Origin: CAYVMN01 sp964452575
Lineage (GTDB): Bacteria; Desulfobacterota; DSM-4660; Desulfatiglandales; Desulfatiglandaceae
Reading direction: 5' to 3'
NCBI GenBank assembly: GCA_964452575.1
Contig: CAYVMN010000162.1
Coordinates: forward strand, 1 to 10,405
Length of the DNA: 10,405 nt
The notes below the pieces were generated by a model. It had not been told where the DNA came from. It worked only from the letters and a program-made list of their open reading frames with translations, and ran no database searches. Shown here one piece after another: positions 1 to 5,968 of this stretch. The number at the start of each line of letters is the position of its first letter. The first letter of the stretch is position 1. Made by a program: the position numbers and the translations under genes.

Positions 1-130
1 ACGAGGTTTAAGACCTCACTGCCGTTCTATGAAATGATGCCGTCTTTTACGTCCTCTGGAAAAAAGACCCTCACGCTCCTCTCTCCGGGCCAGAGGTGGC
101 CTATCTTTCAATGCACTAAAGTGTTACAAA
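1..130 (+). repeat. Right end of a MITE-like repeat element, cut by the window start (copy 1)
   Basis: Bases 1-130 align without gaps to bases 5728-5857. By hand count there are about 19 mismatches, or roughly 85 % identity. The copy ends in TTACAAA at 124-130, the same terminus as the complete copy at 5857. It keeps the A-run followed by GACCCTCACG (near 60-75) and a slightly degraded G+C-rich hairpin at 82-96, with one wobble and one mismatched pair compared with the other copy. The inner block TTTCAAAGCG of the other copy reads TTTCAATGCA here, so this copy seems to be drifting. No reading frame of interest lies in it. The left half presumably lies outside the window. Confidence 0.8.
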
Positions 131-354
131 ATAACAAACAGATATAGGGGTTGAGGGGTTGAGAGGTTCAGGCTGTGGTGTTTTGTGTCTTGTGTTTGGG
201 ATTTGTTTGGAGAACTGGGGACCCACCGGTAGCTGGAGAGTCCCAAGGGCAATTTGGTGCTTGACATTTGGAATTTGGAAGCAAGCGCCTCTGAAATCTA
301 CTCACTGCCCACCGGACACTATTTCGGTTGTGGACGAAGGCCTGCATTAGCCAT
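131..354 (+). other. Non-coding G/T-rich region upstream of ispG
   Basis: I see no convincing gene in these 224 bases. Up to about 285 the plus strand is rich in G and T and poor in C, with loosely repeated words such as GGTTGAG and ATTTGG (for example 250-255, 266-271 and 272-277). It looks like a decayed low-complexity repeat. A weak hairpin can form between GGGAC at 218-222 and GTCCC at 240-244. TTGACA at 261-266 has no acceptable -10 box at normal spacing. The ispG promoter is therefore not identified; it may lie here, in the repeat, or upstream of the window. Confidence 0.5.
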
Positions 355-1416
355 ATGGAACCAAAAAGGAAGACCACGCGTCAGATATATGTGGGTGAGG
401 TCCCGATAGGCGGAGGTGCCCCTGTCGTGGTTCAATCCATGACGAACACCGACACCAGAGATATCCCCTCGACAATTGATCAGATCAGGAGGCTCTCCGA
501 GGCAGGTTGTGAAATCGTTCGTCTGGCCATACCTGATAAGGCCTCTATTTCTGCCTTTGGGGCCATCAAGTCAAGAGTCAAGGCCCCACTAATTGCAGAT
601 ATTCACTTTGATCACCGCCTTGCCATTGAGGTCTTGGGCGCCGGGGCTGACGGGCTCAGGATCAATCCCGGGAATATCGGCGGCCGAAAGGCTGTTGAGA
701 AGGTGGTAAAGGAGGCCCTAAGGCGGTGCATCCCGATTCGGATCGGGGTCAATGCCGGGTCTCTTGAAAGAGAGATCCTGAAAAAGCACGGTGGTCCATC
801 GCCAGAGGCGATGGTTGAAAGCGCAATGAGGCACGTGGAGATCTTTGAGGCCTTGGGATTTGACAAGATAAAGGTATCATTGAAATCTTCAAATGTATTA
901 AATACCATAAGGGCATACGAACTCCTGAGCGACAGGATCGATTATCCACTTCACTTGGGTGTAACCGAGGCAGGTACCCTCATATCAGGCACGGTAAAAA
1001 ACACGCTGGGCATCGGGTATTTATTGGCCCACGGAATCGGAGATACCTTCAGGGTCTCACTCACAAGGGACCCAGTTGAAGAGATAAGGGTTGCATATGA
1101 AATCCTGAGGGCATTGGGGCTCAGAGAACGCGGGCCCGAGATCATTGCCTGCCCTACTTGTGGGCGATGTGAAATAGACCTTTTCGGTCTTGTTGGAGAG
1201 GTAGAAAGGGCCCTGGGGGATATTAAGGCAGCACCTAAGGTGGCAATTATGGGTTGCGTGGTAAATGGCCCGGGTGAGGCCAGAGAGGCCGATATCGGGG
1301 TGGCAGGCGGTCGAGGTCAGGGGATTCTCTTTAAGAAAGGGAAATTAGTAAGAAAGATCCCGGAAGAAAAACTTGCCGAGGTCCTGATCAAAGAGGTCAA
1401 GAAGCTGGTCCAGTAG
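355..1416 (+). CDS. ispG: 4-hydroxy-3-methylbut-2-en-1-yl diphosphate synthase (IspG/GcpE)
   Basis: IspG catalyses the penultimate step of the MEP isoprenoid pathway in the cytoplasm. It reductively converts methylerythritol cyclodiphosphate to HMBPP with a [4Fe-4S] cluster and electrons from ferredoxin or flavodoxin. The protein has 353 residues, the normal length for the short two-domain bacterial form. The N-terminal TIM-barrel part has the family stretches VQSMTNTDT and RINPGNIG. The C-terminal cluster domain carries Cys266 and Cys269 in CPTCGRC, Cys301 in IMGCVVNGPGEA, and Glu308, the expected three-Cys-one-Glu cluster ligands. The ATG at 355 is preferred because family similarity begins just after it (TRQIYVGEVPIGG). 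A TTG at 328 would add nine residues. GAAGG at 336-340 is a poor, rather distant ribosome-binding site. proS follows after 30 bases, so the two are probably cotranscribed. In many delta-proteobacteria ispG and proS sit downstream of dxr and rseP; here a repeat lies upstream instead. Confidence 0.97.
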   Translation: MEPKRKTTRQIYVGEVPIGGGAPVVVQSMTNTDTRDIPSTIDQIRRLSEAGCEIVRLAIPDKASISAFGAIKSRVKAPLIADIHFDHRLAIEVLGAGADGLRINPGNIGGRKAVEKVVKEALRRCIPIRIGVNAGSLEREILKKHGGPSPEAMVESAMRHVEIFEALGFDKIKVSLKSSNVLNTIRAYELLSDRIDYPLHLGVTEAGTLISGTVKNTLGIGYLLAHGIGDTFRVSLTRDPVEEIRVAYEILRALGLRERGPEIIACPTCGRCEIDLFGLVGEVERALGDIKAAPKVAIMGCVVNGPGEAREADIGVAGGRGQGILFKKGKLVRKIPEEKLAEVLIKEVKKLVQ

Positions 1417-1446
1417 TTAATCAAGAGAAAGGGGTTAATGGCTTAG

Positions 1447-3174
1447 ATGCGATATTCCAGGTATTTCCTTCCAACCTATAGAGAGATTCCTTCAGAGGCT
1501 GAGGTGATCAGCCATCAATTGATGTTAAGGGCAGGTATGATCAGGAAACTGACAGCCGGTATCTATACATATCTCCCCATAGGCCTCAAATCCATAAAGA
1601 AGGTGGAGAATATTATCAGGGAAGAGATGAACCGTGCCGGTGCCATAGAGCTGTTGATGCCGGCTGTACAGCCGGGAGAGCTCTGGCAGCAAAGCGGGAG
1701 ATGGGAGTATTACGGTCGGGAGCTTTTGAGATTCAAAGACCGGCACTCTCGAGATGCATGTCTCGGTCCGACGCACGAGGAGGTGATCACAGACCTGGTG
1801 AGGAGGGAAATCCGATCCTACAAACAGATGCCAGTGAACTTCTATCAAATCCAGACCAAGTTCAGGGACGAGATCCGCCCCCGTTTCGGAGTGATGCGGG
1901 CACGTGAGTTTATTATGAAAGACGCCTATAGCTTTGATGTGGACGAAGAGGGTGCAAACCGAAGCTATGGGGCCATGTATGAGGCATACGCCAGGATCTT
2001 TCAGAGGTGCGGGCTCAGATTCAGCGCCGTGGAGGCAGATACGGGTGCTATTGGCGGGAGTTATTCCCACGAATTTATGGTGCTGGCCGAGACAGGCGAA
2101 GATCAGATGATCAGCTGTACAAGGTGCAGCTATGCGGCCAATTTGGAAAGGGCCGAAATCGGGCAAAGGGAAGACCTTACTGAGGCAGATAGTAGCCTGA
2201 TGGAGCCTATAGAAGAGGTGGATACCCCTGGGATGAGGAGCGTCCAAGAGGTGACATCATTTCTGGGAATCTCTGAGGACCAGCTCATCAAGACCCTTAT
2301 CGTGGTGGTTGACGATCAGGCGGTTGCTGCCCTAGTGAGAGGGGATCATGAGCTGAATGAGACCAAACTTAAGAATCTGCTGGGCGCCCAAATGGTAGAG
2401 CTGGCAAGCCCTGAAATGGTGGCCGATACCACAGGCGCTCCCATGGGTTTTGCCGGTCCTGTGGGACTCAAGATCAAGATGGTGGCCGACATTGCAGTTG
2501 AAGGCATGAGGAATTTCGTAACCGGCGGAAATAAGAATGACCTCCACCTCAGGAACGTAAACATGGGCAGGGACTTCAGTGTACATTGTTTCGGCGACCT
2601 GCGGATGATAACGCCGAATGACCCCTGTCCAAGGTGTGGCGGGGAGATAGGGTTCGGGAGGGGGATTGAGGTCGGGCATATTTTCAAATTGGGTACAAAA
2701 TATAGCAAGGCCCTGAAGGCAGTCTTTCTTGATGAGCAAGGGAAGGAAAGCCCCATAATTATGGGGTGTTACGGCATAGGGGTCGGAAGAACTGTAGCAG
2801 CGGCCATCGAACAGAATCATGACAAGGATGGCATCATTTTCCCTGTCCCCATATCACCATTTGAAGTGACCATACTCCCCCTTCAAATGCATGATGGAGC
2901 GGTGCTTGAGGCAGCCGAAAAGATCTATAGGGGACTCTTGGAACGCGAGATCGACGTACTGCTGGATGACAGGGATGAAAGGGCAGGGGTAAAGTTCAAG
3001 GATGCGGACCTGGTGGGTATACCGGTTAGGGTGACCCTGGGATCAAGGAAGGTCAGGGAGGGACAAGTGGAGATGAAGATTAGATCCCAACGCGAGAGCC
3101 TGGATGTGCCCGTTGGAGATGCCGCGGGTATGGTAGAAGGAAAAGTAAAAGAACTGTATGATTCGCTTGAATGA
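1447..3174 (+). CDS. proS: Prolyl-tRNA synthetase, bacterial type with editing domain
   Basis: ProRS is a cytoplasmic class II aminoacyl-tRNA synthetase that activates proline with ATP and loads it on tRNA-Pro. The 575 residues match the usual length of the bacterial (ProS type 1) form. Residues 1-220 hold the first part of the catalytic core, with PTHEE at 108-112 and motif 2 around TKFRDEIRPRFGVMRAREF (137-155). Residues of about 225-400 form the inserted YbaK-like domain that in this family clears mischarged Ala-tRNA; Lys282 in LIKTL fits its conserved lysine. The core resumes with GHIFKLGTKYS and motif 3 GCYGIGVGRT (440-449). The anticodon-binding domain occupies about 470-575. Two CxxC pairs (224/227 and 394/397) bracket the insertion and are common in this form. 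AAAGGGG at 1428-1434 is the likely ribosome-binding site, 12 bases from the ATG. The end overlaps rel by 17 bases, suggesting translational coupling. Confidence 0.98.
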   Translation: MRYSRYFLPTYREIPSEAEVISHQLMLRAGMIRKLTAGIYTYLPIGLKSIKKVENIIREEMNRAGAIELLMPAVQPGELWQQSGRWEYYGRELLRFKDRHSRDACLGPTHEEVITDLVRREIRSYKQMPVNFYQIQTKFRDEIRPRFGVMRAREFIMKDAYSFDVDEEGANRSYGAMYEAYARIFQRCGLRFSAVEADTGAIGGSYSHEFMVLAETGEDQMISCTRCSYAANLERAEIGQREDLTEADSSLMEPIEEVDTPGMRSVQEVTSFLGISEDQLIKTLIVVVDDQAVAALVRGDHELNETKLKNLLGAQMVELASPEMVADTTGAPMGFAGPVGLKIKMVADIAVEGMRNFVTGGNKNDLHLRNVNMGRDFSVHCFGDLRMITPNDPCPRCGGEIGFGRGIEVGHIFKLGTKYSKALKAVFLDEQGKESPIIMGCYGIGVGRTVAAAIEQNHDKDGIIFPVPISPFEVTILPLQMHDGAVLEAAEKIYRGLLEREIDVLLDDRDERAGVKFKDADLVGIPVRVTLGSRKVREGQVEMKIRSQRESLDVPVGDAAGMVEGKVKELYDSLE

Positions 3175-5299
3175 CATTACTGAACAGATTCTCAGCTATC
3201 ACCAAAATGCAAATATCAGGCTGGTTGAAAAGGCCTATGTCTATTCCGCCAAGGCCCACCAGGGCCAGATCCGGCTCTCCGGAGAACCGTACCTCTCCCA
3301 TCCCCTGGAAGTCGCATACATCTTGGCCCAAATGAAGATGGATGTTGTTTGCATTGTGGCAGGCCTCCTCCATGATACCCTGGAGGATACTGATGCCCGG
3401 TTGGACGAAATAGTGCGCATATTTGGGGAGGAGACCGCCAATATCGTCAATGGGGTCACTAATATTAGCAAGATGCAGTTTGCAAGTCCCAGGGAGCGCC
3501 AGGCCGAGAATGTCAGGAAGATGATCCTCGCCATGTCCTCTGATATCCGCGTCATCCTTGTCAAACTGGCGGACCGGCTTCACAATATGAGGACGTTGGG
3601 TTTCCATCCAGAAGAAAAGCAAAGACGAATCGCTGTAGAGACCTTAGAAATCTATGCCCCCCTGGCGGGTAGGATGGGTATCTTCTGGCTGAAATCCGGG
3701 CTTGAAGACCTCTGCCTATATTATCTTGAGCCAGAGATCTATGAAAAGATCAAGACTGAAATAGCCCAGAGAAGGGAGGAGAGAGAGAAATTCATAAAGC
3801 ATGTCAAAGAACTACTCTCTAAAAAGCTGTCGGAATTCAATATACAGGCAACTATCAAAGGGAGGCACAAGCATTTCTACAGTATTTACAAGAAAATGGT
3901 AGATCAGAACCTTACGGTCAAGCAGGTCTACGACGTCGTGGCATTCCGGGTAATCTTGAGGACCATAAAAGAATGTTATGAGGCCCTTGGACACATACAC
4001 TCCATGTGGAAACCGGTCCCTGGCCGATTTAAAGATTATATATCCGTTCCAAAGGCAAACATGTACCAGTCGCTGCACACCACCGTAATCGGACCATTAG
4101 GACAGAGGATGGAGGTGCAAATCCGGACCTGGGAGATGGACAGGGTTGCTGAAGAAGGGATAGCGGCCCACTGGAAATACAAGGAAGGCGCGTTAGCAAG
4201 CAAGACCGACGAAGAACAGTTCTCGTGGCTCCGCCAACTATTGGAATGGCAGCATAGCCTCAAGGACCCTGCAGAATTCCTTGATACTGTCAGGATGGAC
4301 CTCTTTCCTGATGAGGTCTATGTCTTTACCCCCAAGGGAGAGGTGAAGGCATTTCCAAAGGGTGCCACCACGATTGATTTTGCATACAGCGTCCACTCGG
4401 AGGTCGGGGAAAAGTGCACTGGAGCCCGGGTAAACGGAAGGATGGTCCCCCTCCGATATGAACTAAGGAATGGGGATCTCGTAGAGATCATTACCTCCCC
4501 AAAACAGCATCCCAGCAGCGATTGGCTCAAATTCGTAAAGACTCCAAGGGCAAAGACCAAGATCAGGCACTGGGTAAAGGCCCAGGAAAGAGAGGAAAGC
4601 ATTAGCTTGGGTAGGGAAATCTTTGAGAAGATGCTTGCGCAGGCGCGTCTGAACCTGCCCAATATAATGAAAAACGACCAGGTCGCCGCCGTTGCGAAAG
4701 AACTCTCCTTTCAATCAGTGGAGGACCTGCTTGCCCAGATAGGCTTTGGCAAGGTTTCTGGAAGGCACGTGGTTGGGCGCCTCAAACCCATGCTGGGCAT
4801 AAAGGAGGGGAAACCTTCCGGGATTGTTAGCAAGGTGGTGGGCCGCATAAAGCGCAAAAAGGTGGAGCACGGGATAAAGGTAAAAGGGATCAGTGAGATG
4901 TTGATCCGTTTCGCCAATTGCTGCCATCCAGTTCCAGGGGAAAAGGTCATCGGGTTCATGACACGGGGCAGGGGTATCACAATTCACCATCAGGGGTGCA
5001 GACATATTGTTAACGCGGACCCCGAAAGACTGGTCGAGATCTCGTGGGAGGCCTCCCCGCATGATACCTATCTGGCGAAACTGAGAGTAACCAGTATTGA
5101 GAGGAAGGGCATCCTCGCAGATGTAAGCACCATCATGACTCAGAAGGACGCCAATATCGTCCACGCAGAAGTCAGAACGACAATGGACCACAAAGGCATT
5201 GCCCTTTTTACTATCGAGGTGGAGGATTACAGGCAGCTTCAGGATATCATGGGCGCCATTAAGAAGGTAAGGAACGTTTTGGTTGTTGAGAGGCTTTGA
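3158..5299 (+). CDS. rel: Bifunctional (p)ppGpp synthetase/hydrolase (RelA/SpoT homologue, Rel)
   Basis: Rel makes and destroys the stringent-response alarmone (p)ppGpp and acts in the cytoplasm in contact with stalled ribosomes. The 713 residues show the full long RSH layout. The N-terminal HD hydrolase has His48, His72-Asp73, Glu76-Asp77 and Asp139, so the hydrolase looks intact. The synthetase domain has the loop YQSLHTT (303-309) and Glu319 in MEVQIRT. The signature RFKD (290-293) is the charge type of bifunctional enzymes, not the ExDD of synthetase-only RelA. A TGS domain follows (about 385-447), then a conserved-cysteine region (Cys588, Cys589, His590, Cys614) and a C-terminal ACT domain (about 638-713). 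The ATG at 3158 lies inside the end of proS. No strong Shine-Dalgarno is near, so coupling to proS translation is likely; an in-frame TTG at 3167 is an alternative. The stop codon is 12 bases from the end of the oppositely oriented rpmB. Confidence 0.97.
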   Translation: MIRLNDITEQILSYHQNANIRLVEKAYVYSAKAHQGQIRLSGEPYLSHPLEVAYILAQMKMDVVCIVAGLLHDTLEDTDARLDEIVRIFGEETANIVNGVTNISKMQFASPRERQAENVRKMILAMSSDIRVILVKLADRLHNMRTLGFHPEEKQRRIAVETLEIYAPLAGRMGIFWLKSGLEDLCLYYLEPEIYEKIKTEIAQRREEREKFIKHVKELLSKKLSEFNIQATIKGRHKHFYSIYKKMVDQNLTVKQVYDVVAFRVILRTIKECYEALGHIHSMWKPVPGRFKDYISVPKANMYQSLHTTVIGPLGQRMEVQIRTWEMDRVAEEGIAAHWKYKEGALASKTDEEQFSWLRQLLEWQHSLKDPAEFLDTVRMDLFPDEVYVFTPKGEVKAFPKGATTIDFAYSVHSEVGEKCTGARVNGRMVPLRYELRNGDLVEIITSPKQHPSSDWLKFVKTPRAKTKIRHWVKAQEREESISLGREIFEKMLAQARLNLPNIMKNDQVAAVAKELSFQSVEDLLAQIGFGKVSGRHVVGRLKPMLGIKEGKPSGIVSKVVGRIKRKKVEHGIKVKGISEMLIRFANCCHPVPGEKVIGFMTRGRGITIHHQGCRHIVNADPERLVEISWEASPHDTYLAKLRVTSIERKGILADVSTIMTQKDANIVHAEVRTTMDHKGIALFTIEVEDYRQLQDIMGAIKKVRNVLVVERL

Positions 5300-5311
5300 A
5301 AGATCGAAGAG

Positions 5312-5506
5312 TCAGCGCATGGGCTTCACAACCCGGCCTGACTTGATACAGCTTGTACAGGCCTTTATCCTCTTTGTTTGACCGTTTTGAACACACCTTA
5401 CCGTCTGAAGATTTGGGTACCAGCGTTTCTTTGTCTTGTTGTGTGCATGGCTCACATTATATCCGACCGTTGGTCTCTTGCCGCATATATCACAAACTTT
5501 CGCCAT
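5312..5506 (-). CDS. rpmB: 50S ribosomal protein bL28, zinc-binding form
   Basis: bL28 is a small basic protein of the large ribosomal subunit. The 64 residues begin MAKVCDICGKRPTVGYNVSHA and contain the family core TKKRWYPNLQTVR. Cys5 and Cys8 plus Cys50 and Cys53 form two CxxC pairs, the zinc-ribbon (C+) version; many bacteria have a cysteine-free version. Length and termini look complete. AAGGAGA at 5514-5520, read on the minus strand, lies 7 bases upstream of the ATG and fixes the start. The gene stands alone, without rpmG, and faces rel tail to tail. A repeat element begins only about 20 bases upstream of its ribosome-binding site, so its promoter is probably within or beyond that element. 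Confidence 0.97.
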   Translation of the reverse strand: MAKVCDICGKRPTVGYNVSHAHNKTKKRWYPNLQTVRCVQNGQTKRIKACTSCIKSGRVVKPMR

Positions 5507-5513
5507 TCGGCTG

Positions 5514-5520
5514 TCTCCTT
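5514..5520 (-). promoter_or_regulatory. Strong ribosome-binding site of rpmB
   Basis: The minus strand reads AAGGAGA here, a near-perfect Shine-Dalgarno sequence 7 bases before the rpmB ATG. It is the best ribosome-binding site in the window, as expected for a ribosomal protein gene. Confidence 0.85.
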
Positions 5521-5580
5521 CTCAAGCGAATATTTGAATTTTTGTAACACCTTACCGCTTTGAAAACACTGAGGAGTAAG

Positions 5581-5609
5581 ATGACAGACCGTGAGGGTCT
5601 TTTTTTCAA
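5581..5609 (-). promoter_or_regulatory. Possible rpmB promoter inside the repeat element
   Basis: On the minus strand TTGAAA (5604-5609, five of six matches to the -35 consensus) is followed after 17 bases by TGTCAT (5581-5586, four of six matches to the -10 consensus). This would give a leader of about 70 bases before rpmB. The fit is moderate and made by eye. The corresponding sequence in the other arm and in copy 1 lacks a comparable -10. Confidence 0.25.
5586..5606 (+). terminator. Terminator-like hairpin with T-run in the left arm of the repeat
   Basis: AGACC (5586-5590) pairs with GGTCT (5596-5600) around a 5-base loop, and six T follow on the plus strand. The stem is short for an intrinsic terminator. 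It would stop plus-strand transcripts that run past rel through rpmB in antisense, since no terminator fits in the 12 bases between rel and rpmB. The right arm carries a similar hairpin on the minus strand. Confidence 0.35.
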
Positions 5610-5805
5610 AGGACGTAACCCGAATTCTTCAGAGCCTCTAGCACGCCCCCTTACCTCTAAATAGAGTTTCTGCCAGGCAGAGGAGAGGGCTCTTCATAGG
5701 GACAACCTCTTATAGGGCTGTTCTGTAACGAGGGTCAAGACCTCACTGCCGTTCTATGAAGTGATGTCATCCTTTACGTCCTTTGAAAAAAAGACCCTCA
5801 CGGTC
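5587..5805. repeat. Perfect 32-nt inverted repeat within the element (arms 5587-5618 and 5774-5805)
   Basis: The left arm starts GACCGTGAGGGTC, continues with seven T and ends GGACGTAA. The right arm is its exact complement over all 32 positions. The arms are separated by 155 bases. Flanking sequences in the element are much less well matched, so this part has either been conserved or recently homogenised. RNA read through it could form a long stem. Confidence 0.85.
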
Positions 5806-5849
5806 CTCCCTCCGGGCCGGAGGCTGCCTTTCTTTCAAAGCGCTAAATC

Positions 5850-5878
5850 ATTACAAACTTTTTTTTAGCCTGTATAAA
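5850..5878 (+). promoter_or_regulatory. Possible mpl promoter with its -35 in the repeat terminus
   Basis: ATTACA (5850-5855, four of six matches to the -35 consensus) lies 17 bases before TATAAA (5873-5878, five of six matches to the -10 consensus). The -35 overlaps the terminal TTACAAA of the element and the -10 lies just outside it. Transcription would start about 85 bases before the mpl ATG. This is a by-eye match only. Confidence 0.35.
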
Positions 5879-5968
5879 GAAAAATATCAAGCACTTTTTC
5901 GAGCGTGTCTGAAAAAGGGAAACCGTGTCTAGGTAAGCCGCCGGTAATCGATACCAAATCCATCAATT
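5858..5968 (+). other. Leader region of mpl
   Basis: These 111 bases hold no gene. They contain a run of eight T just outside the element, a direct repeat CGTGTCT at 5904-5910 and 5924-5930 (20 bases start to start), and a GGTA-N5-TACC palindrome at 5943-5955. No good Shine-Dalgarno precedes the mpl ATG. The repeat and palindrome could be operator sites, but nothing further supports that. Confidence 0.35.

Larger units (their letters stand above)
5541..5857. repeat. Complete MITE-like repeat element (copy 2), about 317 bp
   Basis: The element is bounded by TTTGTAA (5541-5547) and TTACAAA (5851-5857). Inside these lie a perfect 10-nt inverted repeat, CGCTTTGAAA at 5556-5565 against TTTCAAAGCG at 5833-5842, and a perfect 32-nt inverted repeat (5587-5618 against 5774-5805). 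The right 130 bases match bases 1-130 at about 85 %. The left end begins TTTGTAACAC, matching the complement of the copy-1 end better than its own right end does. Other small palindromes are CTCTA/TAGAG at 5655-5666, TCTGCC/GGCAGA at 5669-5681, AGAGCC/GGCTCT at 5631-5693, and a 15-nt G+C-rich palindrome at 5809-5823. No protein is encoded and no clear target-site duplication is visible. A non-autonomous transposable element is the best reading; a REP-like structured element is the alternative. Confidence 0.75.

Noticed and set aside
261..289. TTGACA as a -35 box for ispG
   Set aside because: At 17 bases downstream the sequence is AGCGCC, and nothing resembling TATAAT lies at 15-19 bases.
159..350. 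63-codon open frame upstream of ispG
   Set aside because: Its product is Trp/Cys/Gly-rich with no recognisable family, it lies in low-complexity sequence without a ribosome-binding site, and it reads like chance.
1525..2247. 240-codon minus-strand frame inside proS
   Set aside because: It is fully antisense to a confidently identified gene, and its Cys/His-rich product resembles no family.
2332..2820. 162-codon minus-strand frame inside proS
   Set aside because: It is a shadow of the proS reading frame with no domain signature.
5353..5563. Two plus-strand open frames (64 and 61 codons) over rpmB
   Set aside because: They are antisense to rpmB, which has a strong ribosome-binding site and clear family identity.
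1..5857. Composite transposon or genomic island carrying ispG-proS-rel-rpmB
   Set aside because: No transposase, integrase or tRNA is seen, the enclosed genes are core housekeeping genes in a familiar order, and the repeats encode nothing.
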